Below, in pieces: positions 34,832-46,026 of a DNA stretch of 64,000 nt (position 1 is the stretch's first letter; the number at the start of each line of letters is the position of its first letter). The position numbers and the translations under genes are program-made. This stretch comes from Henckelia pumila (taxonomy: Eukaryota; Streptophyta; Magnoliopsida; Lamiales; Gesneriaceae). The DNA lies in the NCBI RefSeq assembly GCF_033568475.1, contig NC_133123.1:128250930-128314929 (forward strand). The letters run 5' to 3'. The notes under the pieces are model-generated. The model saw nothing but the letters and a program-made list of their open reading frames with translations, made no database searches and was not told the origin of the DNA.

Positions 34832-37800
34832 TCATCCGAATAACTCCGGAAATCGCTGTCTCATGTCAGATTCTGTCTCCCAAGTCGCTTCCTCGACTCC
34901 GCGACGGCTCCACTGCACTTTCACCAACGGAATCAACTTGGTTCTGAGTTGCTTTTCTTTCCGATCAAGGATCTGAATCGGTCGTTCAAAATAGCTCAGA
35001 GTCTCGTCTAACTCGGCTTCGTCAGGCTGAAGGATATGAGAAGGATCTGGATGATACTTTCGCAGCATAGAGACGTGAAAAACGTCGTGAATACCAGATA
35101 AAGACGGAGGAAGTGCAAGTCTGTAGGCAAGATCGCCTATCTTCTCGAGGATCTCGTACGGCCCGATGAATCTAGGAGATAACTTCCCTATCTTCCCAAA
35201 TCTAACAGTGCCTCTGAAAGGAGAAATCTTAAGGAATACACGGTCTCCCTGCTCAAAACTCAGAGGTCTACGTCTGACGTTCGCATACTTCGCCTGTCTA
35301 TCCTGAGCTGACTTTATTCTAGACTGAATGACCTTAACCTGCTCTGCCATATCTCTAAGCATCTCTGGTCCCAAATCTGGTGACTCGGACAAATCATCCC
35401 AAAACAACGGAGATCGGCATTTCTTACCGTACAATGCCTCAAAAGGCGCCATACCGATACTCGCTTGAAAGCTGTTGTTGTAAGAAAACTCGACAAGAGG
35501 CAAAGAATCCTGCCAACTAGTGCCAAAGTCTAGCACTACCGCTCGCAGCATATCCTCTAACGTCTGGATAGTCCGCTCTGACTGTCCATCGGTCTGAGGA
35601 TGATAAGCTGTACTCAGATGCAATCGAGTACCAAGTGCCCCCTGCAGACTGTGCCAAAAGTGAGAAGTGAATCTAGGGTCTCTGTCTGAAACTATCGACT
35701 TCGGCATACCATTCAATCTCACAACATTGCTAACATACAACTCAGCCATCTGATCATGACGATACGTCATTCTGTACGGAATAAAACATGCAGACTTCGT
35801 CAATCGTTCGATCACTACCCAAATGGCATCGCATCCTCGAACGGATCGTGGTAGCTTCGTGACGAAATCCATGGAAATGTGATCCCATTTCCATTCAGGA
35901 ACAGATAGGCTGTGCAACAGACCTCCTGGTCGCTTTCGTTCTGTTTTAACTTGCTGACAGTTCAAACACCGAGATACAAACCTCGCAACATCGCTCTTCA
36001 TTCTCTTCCACCAGAACTGGTTCTTCAGATCGTTGTACATCTTACGACCTCCAGGATGAATACTAAACCGACTGCAATGAGCCTCTCGGAGAATACGCTG
36101 TCTCAAATCCGAAATATCAGGCACAACAACGCGGTTATTCACAAACAAAACATCATCTCTAACCTGGAATTCAGACTGATGCCCAGATCTGATTTTCTTT
36201 ACTGAAACCTGAATGCTCGGCTCAGACTTCTGTGCTTCTCTGATTGCAACAAACAACTCCGGCTCGGCTTGAATAGCAAACACTCTGATAGTCTCCCTAT
36301 CTGTTTCAAACTCTAAACCAGAAATGCAACAATCATCGATCAACTGAGAAACACCAATAGTAGAAAGAGATAAAGAACATAGCTTTCGGCTCAAGGCATC
36401 TGCAACTGCATTTGACTTTCCCGGATAATACTTGATTTCACAGTCGAAATCCTTCAACAGATCTAACCATCTTCTCTGCCTCATATTTAGCTCTGCCTAT
36501 GAAAACAAGTACTTAAGGCTCTTATGGTCAGAAAAGATCTCGAAAGACTCACCATACAGATAGTGACGCCAGATCTTCAGAGAAAAGACGATCGCGGCTA
36601 GTTCAAGATCATGAACCGGATAACGAGTCTCGTGCGGTTTCAGTTGCCTCGATGCATACGCTATCACATGCTTATGCTGCATAAGAACATAACCCAAGCC
36701 TCGGTTAAAAGCATCACAATAGACTGTGAAACCTCCAGTACCCTTCGGAATAGAAAGAATCGGAGCACTGGTCAGTCTCCTCTTCAGATCAACAAAGCTA
36801 GCCTCACAATCCGCAGTCGAGAAACCCTCGATGAATCTGCGATAATAACTAGCTAAACCCATGAAGCTTCGGATCTCTAGTACTGATGTTGGCCTAGGCC
36901 AATTCATTACCGCTTCGATCTTGCTGGGATCGACAGAAATCCCATATTCAGAAATAATATGACCGAGGAAAACAACTCGATCTAACCAGAATTCACACTT
37001 AGACAGCTTGGCAAACAACTGCTCAACTCGAAAAATCTGCAATACGGTCCTCAAATGCTCTGCATGGTCAGTACGGTTCTTCGAGTAGATAAGAATATCA
37101 TCGATAAAGATAATGACGAACTCATCTAAATAACGTTGAAAGATACGGTTCATCAAACCCATAAAAACCGCTGGAGCGTTAATCAAACCGAACGGCATGA
37201 CTATAAACTCAAAATGACCATACCTCGTTCTGAATGCGGTCTTAGGAACATCTTCCTCTCGCACTCTCAACTGGTGATAACCTGACCTCAGATCAATCTT
37301 AGAGTAGACAGAAGAACCCTGCAGTTGATCAAAAAGGTCATCTATTCGGGGTAAAGGATACCTGTTCTTAACTGTAGCCTGATTCAATTGGCGGTAGTCG
37401 ATACAGAGCCGCATCGAACCATCCTTCTTCCGCACAAATAGAACAGGAGCGCCCCAAGGCAATATACTAGGTCTGATGTATCCCTTGGCAATCAAATCCT
37501 CAAGCTGCTCCTTCAACTCTCTCAATTCAACAAGTGTCATACGATAAGGAGCTTTTGAAATAGGTTGAGTACCTGGCACTAAGTCAATACTGAATTCGAT
37601 CTCTCGAATAGGTGGCAAACCTGGAACATCTTTCGGAAACACATCAGCAAATTCTCTAACCACCGGTAAGTCTACCAAAGCTTGGCTAGATTTCAGTACA
37701 TCAACCGCATAAACCAAAAATTCTTCTGCACCTCTCTGTAGCAAACGAATCATAGATAACACTGAAATCAAAAGAATTCTAGATCGAGAACCCTTACCAA

Positions 37801-39346
37801 AGAATGTCCACTCGTCTGCCATTTCAGGTCTGAACCTGACAACTTTCAGAAAACAATCGACTGTTTCCCTGTACTTGGTTAAAGCATCTATACCAACAAT
37901 ACAATCAAAATCTGACAGTCCAAGTATAATACAGTCGAATTCTAACAAATTTACTTCAAAACACAGTTCACAGTTCCTGACTAATCGGACAGAAACAATT
38001 CCTCCACCCAAAGGTGAAGTAACAGCTACTACTGTAGGCAACAACTTAGTAGGCAAAGCATGCAATAACACAAATTTCTCAGAGATAAAGGAATGGGAAG
38101 CACCTGTATCTATCAAGACATGAGCAGAATAACCGAAAATCGAACAGTTACCTGCTATAACATCATCAGGTGCTGCTTGAGTCTGATCCTCTGTCAAGGC
38201 GAAAACTCGTGCCTGCTATCTCGGGGGCTGGTTTGCACTGGTACTACCTCCCTGTCTGTTCTGCTGCTGCTGAGGTTGGAAGGAGTGAACTGCAAAAGAC
38301 TGCCTCTCAGGCTGAGCTGCAGGTCTAGACGAACTCCCACTCTGAGCTCTATCTCTGTTACGCAGTGGGCACACCTTAGAGAAGTGTCCCGGTTGCTGAC
38401 AGGTGTTACAATTGCCAAAGACTCCCACACACTGATCCGGTGAGTGTCTTCCTCCACACTTGCTGCAGTACAAGGATGATGATCCAGAGCTCTGTCCTGA
38501 ACCAAACTGTCGGGAACCACTGGAACTAGACGAACTGTTCCCCTGCCTTTTGAACTGTTTACCTCTTGCCTTGTACTGATCCTTTCTGTTTCCCCCACTG
38601 CTACCACCTTCATACCTCTGCTGCTGGTACTGATGTTGAGATGGTTGATTCTGATACTGAGATGGTTGGTTCTGATACTGCCTCTGTTGCTAAGGTGCCA
38701 CCTGATTACCTCTTTGCCTCCACAAGCCTGCTTCTGCTCCCTTTGCGTGATTCATGGCATCCGCAAAGTTGTTAGACCTGTTGGTGTTAACCAACGTGAA
38801 GACGTCAGGGTTCAAACCATTTATGAACTGATCTGCCTTAGCTTCTTCATCTCCGGCAATTAGTGGTGCAAAATGCAATAGACTATCAAACTTGGCAACG
38901 TACTCTTCGATGTTCATATTCCCTTGCTTCAGATTTGCAAACTCTGCTCCCTTATCCTTACGATACGAGATAGGGAAAAACCGCTTATAAAACTCAGATT
39001 TAAAAAGAGTCCAAGTAACTTCCGTACCTCTACTCTCAAATGCTTTCTTTGTCATGATCCACCAGCTCTTAGCACCACCACGCAGCTGATGAATTACTAA
39101 CCTGATTTGGCAGTCATCGGTGTAATCAATGGAATCAAACAGCTGATCAATATCATCCAACCAACTCTTGCAGTCAACTTGATTTTCTGAACCCATCAAT
39201 AACGGCGGATTGAACGACTGAAACCTCTTCAGCAAGGTTTCCATAGGAGTCGCTGAAGCATCCAACTGATCAACTTCAGTGCTAGCTTGCTCAGTTGTAG
39301 GAATAACTGGCGGTGTGTTTCTGTTTATCACTCGACGAGGACCCAT
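34832..39346 (-). pseudogene. RT3 gag-pol polyprotein with three TAG stops
   Basis: One uninterrupted frame of 1505 codons including the terminal stop, with only three internal TAG codons (38690-38692, 38216-38218, 36497-36499). Domains in order: gag (MGPRRVINRNTPP, FINGLNPDVFTLV), zinc knuckle CNTCQQPGHFSKVC, protease [13 protein letters not shown], reverse transcriptase with [13 protein letters not shown] and catalytic [11 protein letters not shown], RNase H ([11 protein letters not shown]), integrase HHCC plus DDE ([32 protein letters not shown]), and a chromodomain-like end (VKVQWSRRGVEEATWE). An in-frame loss of about 20 codons relative to RT6 removes the linker before RNase H ([14 protein letters not shown]). 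Each TAG aligns with a CAG in RT6. Confidence 0.95.
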
Positions 39347-39647
39347 CTGATAATCAAAGGTTAGGACACAAGATATCTCAATCGCTACTGTCAGTGCCCT
39401 TACAACCGCTTGGAATACCGGATACCAGTCGATAACAGAAACAGTTATATCTCAAGTAGATCATGCTTTATAAATTAAATCACATAACCATGTAATTCAA
39501 TAATTCTCAATAATAAAGCATGCTCGCATGGAATTAAGTACACAGTTAAAATAATTCAAACACATGCGAGGAGCCAATACACGCAGACTCGATCTACCCC
39601 GCTCACTCTAGTTCAACCAAGAATCTTAACTCTCTGATACCACTTAA

Positions 39648-41713
39648 TGTGAGATCTCGATTCTAAACATCTAATCTTAGGATTAAACAACACTAAGACA
39701 AACAATAACCAAAGGTTAAAGCAATTAAAAGAATTTTTTTTTTTAAAATAGTGCCTCGCTCGATCCGCATGATCTTGCGGATCGAGCGAGCAACTTTTGC
39801 CAAAGCTACTGCCCGGAAAACCCAGCCCTCGCTCGATTCGCAAGATCTTGCTGATTGAGCGAGCCACAAAAATTTGAAACAGAGGACTGCACAGCTTGCC
39901 CTCGCTCGATCCGCAAAATCTTGTGGATCGAGCGGTGATAGGAACAGAGCAAAACATCAGAAATCATGCTAGAACTTGAGTCCAAAACCAACAAAATTTT
40001 ATCATGCATTACAATCACAAGTTCTCCAACTAATACATGAAATTCTAGGGTTACACAACCGCTCAAAATTATTGGATTTGTAACGACAAACTTTCAACAC
40101 AGCTCGCATAAACAATACAATAACATAACGAAGTTCGATATCTAAACATGTTCAAATACAACTAGGTAGACATGCTGACATGACTTCTAAACCGAGTCTC
40201 ACTACTAGCTCTCCCTCTTGTTGCTAACCAGGCCTTCGCTGACTTGGTCCTGCCCCACCTGTTGCCAAGTACACATACAAAACAAAGCAACAGCCGGATA
40301 AACCGGTGAGAATGACATTCCCAGTAAAAACAACATAACAAGTAATGAATATACAACATGCTATTAAAACAACATATTCAAGTCGAAGCTAATGATATGC
40401 ATGTCTTTAAAACCAGGATATCAATTCTGATAAACAAGGGAGTGCTGCTCTGCTTTTGGGATCCCGAGGATGAGATCACGTAACGACTCACCGACTCTCC
40501 CAATCGAGGTGGTGCCACGTATCCCACTCCTCTAGACTTTGAGCAACCATAATGAGTATGCTAGCACTAGGCGAAATACTACAACCTAGGCCACTCAATC
40601 ATAGTTCCCAAACGTCTAAACAAAAAGAGCGGTTCTACCCGCTGAAATCAAAGTAGGCTCAAGATGAATGCATAACAGAAACATAAACATAAGCCACATA
40701 ACAAAACTCAATCAATTAACAAAATACAAGTTCCACATGCTAGAACAAGTATCGATGCAATATGTGATTTGAAAAGGGAAACTCGAGAACCAACAGTCCG
40801 AGTATGCTATCCCGCTACGATGACTGCTTTTACCTTTCAAGGCAAGTAGTTCCAATCTCTGGAAAACTACAACAAAAGATTGTATCAAAGTCTAACCAAT
40901 CTAAACAACAACAAGGCTCAAGGTAAAACTCTTTACCGATCTTCGTCCAACTCTTGACGATCAAAACGCCATTAACTCTGGCTTGACAACTCCAAACAAA
41001 TCTGTCCAGATGAAATACAAGATCAATAACCAAGATCAACTTACAAGCCAAGTTCAACAACTTCAAAAATGGTTCAAATCTCCAAAAATCAAACCGACGG
41101 CATAACGGTTATAAACTGAACAAACCGGAAATGCAGACAGCAGTTCAATACTGATATCAACTCATATCAAAGCCAAAACAACCAAAACAAGGCAAACCCA
41201 AAAAATCTCAAAACCACAACTTTCGAAAAAGGCTTCCAAAAATCATAACAAATCCGAACGTCGCTCTATTTCAAAACCGACAGATAATAAACGATCAGAA
41301 CTCTGTCGAGAACAACATACTAGAATCTAAATCGATTCTAACAACCTCCGAAAATCAAAACATATCCGATCGGAGAAATACTTATGGTATAACAGAGCTC
41401 TCGCTGCAGTGATCGCTAATCTGCCTTCAGAAATAATTTCTAACAGACGGATCGAGCTCGGACTGGATTTTGAAAGCTTGAAGAAACGTTGGAAGAGTTT
41501 CAATGGAGGATCTCCGTTAGGGGGGAGGAGAAGAAGACTTTTCCCAATCCATTCTAAGTGTAGATAATATATAAAAATCAATATTTGCGTTTTAGTCCCT
41601 GAAATTTACAAAATTTGCAAAAAAGACCCTGATCAAAATCAAGTCGGCTCGTGAACTCTGCAATCTCCGATTAACTCAAATAAACTCATTTAAGATAAAA
41701 ACGGGGCGTTACA
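39648..41713 (-). repeat. RT3 5' LTR
   Basis: A 2066-bp partner of 32675-34734. The same three palindromes occur at 39755-39934 with a few different substitutions (for example TTGCTGATTGAGCGAG in the second). In element sense it starts TGTAACGCCCCG, close to RT6 TGTAATGCCCCG, showing the two elements are related. Confidence 0.92.
39755..39934. repeat. three GC-rich palindromes in the RT3 5' LTR
   Basis: Counterpart of 32777-32956. The first palindrome is perfect in its arms here (CTCGCTCGATCCGC / GCGGATCGAGCGAG), whereas the other LTR has one base changed. Confidence 0.85.
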
Positions 41714-42810
41714 TAGCCCCTCCTGGAACCACCCACCTCGTTCAATCGCAAACCTGCCCCATGCAATAGGGTGTCCAGAAACACAAAGTACGAGACGTGA
41801 GCATAAAACGCTCAGTACGAGAGTATGAGTATACATGCATGCAAAGTGAACTCCCTATAACTCGAGGTCAAAGATCAGATAACAGAGACAGATCGGGCCC
41901 TGGTATGTAGCCCATTGCGCTGTCGCTGCAGGAGATGGCTCCCATACCAATATACCAGTGGATATGCCGGACCCAAATCGATGGAAGTCCATCCACTAAC
42001 AGGATATGGTACAACCCTACTAATATACATCTCGAAAGAGATAGCTCAATATGCAGATGAATGCAACATAAATCAATGACATATAAATCATGCAGTCACA
42101 TAATACATGCATACTCAGTCAGGATATTTCGAACAGTACTATCGTACCTAACACCGAAGTCTGAACTAAGCTGGAAGAAGACAACCCCTAGTCCAAGTCC
42201 CGACCCGACCCGACCTGGTCTCAAGACTGACCCGACCTGACCTCTCCCTTCAAGCCCGACCTGAACTGCTCCTGGTCAAGCCCGACCTGAACTGCTCCTG
42301 GTCAAGCCCCAAGCTACTCCTTCCCGAACTCCCGAGCTACTCTTTCCCGAGCTCCCGAGCTACTCTTTGATCCGAGTAGAACTAAGAAGTGAGATGAAAG
42401 GTGTACAAATGACCAAACTCTCAACTCCTATTTATAGAGTATGAGCTGGGACAGGTGTCAATCGAGTGCATGACACCTAGCAGGACACTAATCGTGTTTT
42501 AGCTCCAGCCATGTATCCATTCCCGACCTGAATACCATGTGTTCTTTCCATGACCGAACACTACCCTGGCCTTGCACATCACTTTCTTGAGCACCCTAAG
42601 CCCCGACCCGAGCCAAGCACAAATACATTCCCGAGCCCTAGCTCCAAGCCCGAGCTCTAGCTCAATGCCCGAGCTATTGTTGAACAACCATGACCGACCC
42701 GAGCTACTCATGACCGACCCGAGCTACTCATGTCATGTGTTCTTGATCTTAACTTGTGATCTTGTTAATAAAATATTATTAATCAATTAATCTTGTAAAT
42801 TGGAACTACA
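41714..42810 (-). repeat. RT2 5' LTR, part 2
   Basis: Resumes with the TAGCC duplication and continues the RT2 LTR to its outer end. It ends TTGGAACTACA, whereas the other RT2 LTR ends TTGGAACTGGGCTACTACA, so GGGCTACT has been lost exactly where plus-strand RT4 sequence begins. Confidence 0.88.
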
Positions 42811-43504
42811 TTTATGGTATCAGAGCATGCAAAGTATTCTTGGAATTTAGATTCTAAATAAGATAACCGTTAGGTTAATTTTGTAGATGGCAGATCGTGA
42901 CGACCAGAGTTCTCATGGCAGTATTGGTGGGCGTTGGGGTGATGCCGACCGGGAGCCTCGTCGGGAACGCCACCATCGTCATCGAGATGAGGACCGTTTC
43001 AGTGTACGTCGATTCTTGTAGATGGGGACTAAGCCCTTGGTTGGAGGTGAGTCTCCGGAGGATGCGGAGAATTGGTTAGACCGCATGGAGATGACTTTTC
43101 AGACTTTCCAATGCACCGAGGAGCAGAAGATGGAGACCCTTGGTTATCTTCTGGATGGACGTGCGCGCAGGTGGTGGAGGTTTACTTATGCACCTTTTGT
43201 TGGGCCGAGAGGAGTGGCCACCTGGGCCGAGTTCCGCACAGCTTTTCAGAACTATTATTTTCCTCCTGCACTCCGTCAGTTGAAGGCGGGCGAGCTACTG
43301 AGTCTGTGATAGGGAGCCATGTCTATTGATGAGTATCAGCAGAAGTTCTTTGATCTACTATCCTATTGCCCCGAGATTGCCGACAGCTCCGAGATGAAGT
43401 ATAATCTATTCCTTGAGGGCCTTAACCCTGAGATCCATGACCGTGTGGCGGTTGGTGACGACGTGTCCTACGAGGGTTTGGTGAGCCATTGTCACCAGGC
43501 GGAG
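42811..43504 (+). pseudogene. RT4: primer-binding site and gag fragment of an RT1-like element
   Basis: Plus-strand internal start: primer-binding site TGGTATCAGAGC (42814-42825), then gag from ATG 42887 (MADRDDQSSHGS). There is a TAG at codon 45 (43019-43021), as in RT1, and a TGA at 43307-43309 just before GAMSIDEYQQKFF. The copy stops at HCHQAE (43504), where an antisense LTR begins. Its own 5' LTR is missing and is replaced by the antisense RT2 LTR. Confidence 0.85.
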
Positions 43505-43773
43505 TGTAGTGACCCTTACCTGGATCACCTACTAAACAGAACTTAGGCATGCAATTAACTTAATTAAACAGATATCAGAATAAAACTGCGGAAACCAAAA
43601 GCATTATACAATCCCAAGTAAAGGAATCTGTAAATACCCAAATATTATACAACCAGATCGAACAATTGTATCATTCCAAATAACAACAGAATAAAACCTA
43701 GGCGAAGCTCCAGCTGGCCAACAACTGCCTAGCACCTCTTGGATCCACCCGCCTCATCCAATCGCAAACCTAC
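43505..43773 (-). repeat. RT5: RT2-type LTR fragment, part 1
   Basis: Antisense LTR starting TGTAGTGACCCTTACC, similar to RT2 LTRs but more divergent (for example extra A at TAAAACTGCGG). It interrupts RT4 gag and is itself interrupted by RT6 at 43774. Confidence 0.85.
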
Positions 43774-45689
43774 TGTAATGCCCCGATTTTATTATAATTG
43801 AGTTTAATCGAGATAATCAGAGTTTTCAGTATTTAAGAATCGTATTGATATTCGCAGGGGATCATTTTTGCAAACTTGGAGAAATTAAGGACTGAAATGC
43901 AAAAATTGGATTTTTTATAATATCTTAAGGCAACTTGCCTCACCATCACATCAAATCATTTCCCTCCTCTCCCTTCTCCTCTCCTTTTCGTACGTACTGT
44001 TGGAAGCCATGGGAGGCAAAATTTCAAGCTTCCTTTTCGTTTGATTCGCTCGATCCGACCATTAGATTTTCATTCCGAGTTGGGATTCACGATCACCGCA
44101 GCGAGAGCTTCATTTGTACGTAAGTTTTGCTTCGATCCTTGAATTTGAATTTAGTTGGGTTGTCAGAATTTGATAATCTTGGAGTATGTCATTCTTGAGA
44201 TAGTATAGATCGTGTACTCGAAGTCGGTTTGGAAAAAGAACGAAGTTTGGATTTTATATGATTTTTGAGGCATATTTTTGAAAATGATGATTTTGATTGA
44301 GGTTGGATTTGAGTTGTTTTGATGGATTGGGATGATGATTGAGTTATTGTGATTGTTGTTTGATGGTTTGTATTTCCGGATAGTCAGTTTATAGCCGTTA
44401 TGCCGTCGAAATCGAGTTTGAGTTATCGGTTTTGGTTCGGTTTGATTTGTATATCGAATTTGATTGAGTTTGAATTCCGAGTTGATATTGAGTCCGTATT
44501 CGATGTTTTGACAGTTGATTGAGGATTCGGGAGATTGATCGAACTTGGAGACTTGTTTATCGATTGAAGAATTGAAGACGGTATATTATTGATTGTTGTA
44601 TCGACTTTGAGTTTGTTATCTGAATAGACTATAATATCGAGTTATCTCTTGTTGACAGGAATCACTTGAAGTTTCGAGAAAAGGTAAAAGTCGACAATGA
44701 AACGAATGGGAACGAATACTTGAGATTGAATTATTCTCGAGTTCCCGAAAATCACATACTACATGTTTATTTTCTTGAGTGAATTTGATTGTTATTCTAT
44801 TTTCACTTGCATTCATATTGAGCCGATTTCTCGATTCGTTTTGAAATTAGACGATTTAGGGAGCTATATTGAAGTGGCTTTGGATTTCGAGTTTTTCCAA
44901 TTGCCAGAATACTTCTTATAGTTGCTCTGAAGTCTAGGGGTTGAGTTGAATGACATCCACCCCGAATGGGTGTGTCGGTGAGTTGTTGTGAAGACTTGGC
45001 CCCGGGATCCCAACCGAATAACGATTGATATTTCGATTATCTGATTTGATAGTCTCGAGTTTTGAAGTCATGCATTCATTCATTCTCATTTTGATTTGTT
45101 ACTGATTATTAAATTTCAATCTGAGGTGTTTACTTGATATTGCATGCCTGTCTCTTTTACTTAGAAATTATATTTCTAACCGGTTCATCCGGCTGTTGTC
45201 TTTGTTTGTATGTGTACTTGGCAACAGGAGGATCAGGAGCTGGACCAAGTTGTTTGGTTTAGCTCGGGGTGTGATGATAGAAGTGAGACACCGTGTGTCT
45301 TAGGGTCGTACCTTTTGGATTTGTACTGTTTTGTTTAGTCGAACGAATCCCTACCGTCAAACTTTTACTGTTAAACATCGTTTTGTTGGTGTTTCAACTC
45401 CTTAGATCTCATGTATTTATGATGTTTGAACCTTGGTTGCTTGAGTTTTTGAGTTTAGTTTGTTAGACTTTTCTTTTGTGCCCTGGAGTTCAGCAGTCCG
45501 AGAGGGCGGCGCGGGCGCGCCGTTGATTCGCGAAGCGAGGGCGCGGGCGCGCCTGATTATGGCGCGGGCGCGTAGTGCTTTTCAAAAAAAAAAAAAAAAA
45601 AATAAAATTTTTGATTCGTTTTCCACGGCTTATTGTGTTCGATTATGTTTAATTATTCGATATTAGAGGATTAGAAACGGGGTCTCACA
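43774..45689 (+). repeat. RT6 5' LTR
   Basis: A 1916-bp LTR, ends TGTAATGCCCCG...GGGTCTCACA. A TATA-like TTTTTTATAATATC lies at about 43911-43924. A GC-rich block is at 45505-45573 and an A-rich run at about 45584-45606. Confidence 0.92.
45505..45573. repeat. GCGCGGGCGCGC block, three units (RT6 5' LTR)
   Basis: Three GCGCGGGCGCG(CC) units within 69 bp in otherwise AT-rich LTR. Each unit is self-complementary (GCGCG, GG, CGCGC). It precedes TAGTGCTTTTC and a run of A. Confidence 0.9.
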
Positions 45690-46026
45690 TTAAGTGGTAT
45701 CAGAGCCCTAGGATTCTTGGATTTGAAATAGAGTGAGCGGGGTAGATCGAGTCCGCATGAATTGAACTCTCGCATGTGATTGATTTATTTAAATGATTAT
45801 TTTTAAATACGTGCGAGCATGCTTTATGATTCTTGAGTTAATTGAATTACATGAGTAGTGATTTAATTAAAAAGCATGAATTAAGTGATATATATATTTG
45901 TCCTTGTACTATTATCTGTTCTCGTTTATCATTGAGATTCATGAGTACTTAGAGCAGAGTTTTGGACACCGAGGTTATGAGATTGAGAATAAGTCTGAGA
46001 TATTGTGTCCTAACCCTTGATATCAG

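Larger units (their letters stand above)
32675..41713 (-). mobile_element. RT3: full-length Ty3/gypsy chromovirus nested in RT2
   Basis: A 9039-bp complete element on the minus strand. It has a perfect 5-bp target-site duplication TAGCC at 32670-32674 and 41714-41718. LTRs of 2060 and 2066 bp, polypurine tract just inside the left LTR (34735-34750, read on the minus strand), primer-binding site beside the right LTR (TAAGTGGTATCAGAG on the minus strand, about 39633-39647), and a single-frame gag-pol. Long LTRs, Met-tRNA priming and a C-terminal chromodomain suggest the Tekay/Del clade. Confidence 0.95.
28977..42810 (-). mobile_element. RT2: Ty3/gypsy deletion derivative, host of RT3
   Basis: Minus-strand element with two LTRs. 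The 3' LTR is at 28977-30305 with a polypurine tract just inside it (AAGTGAGGGAGAA on the minus strand, from 30306). The internal part is 30306-32442, with primer-binding site TGGTATCAGAGC read on the minus strand at about 32427-32438. The 5' LTR begins at 32443, is split by RT3 and ends at 42810. Excluding RT3 it is about 4.8 kb. The flanks GTCTG (left) and TTTAT (right) do not match, so the right end is a rearrangement junction and not the original insertion site. Confidence 0.85.

Noticed and set aside
43935..44123. A 62-codon frame present in both RT6 LTRs (also 50882-51070)
   Set aside because: It starts with TTG, not ATG, and its presence in both LTRs follows from LTR identity. There is no independent evidence of coding.
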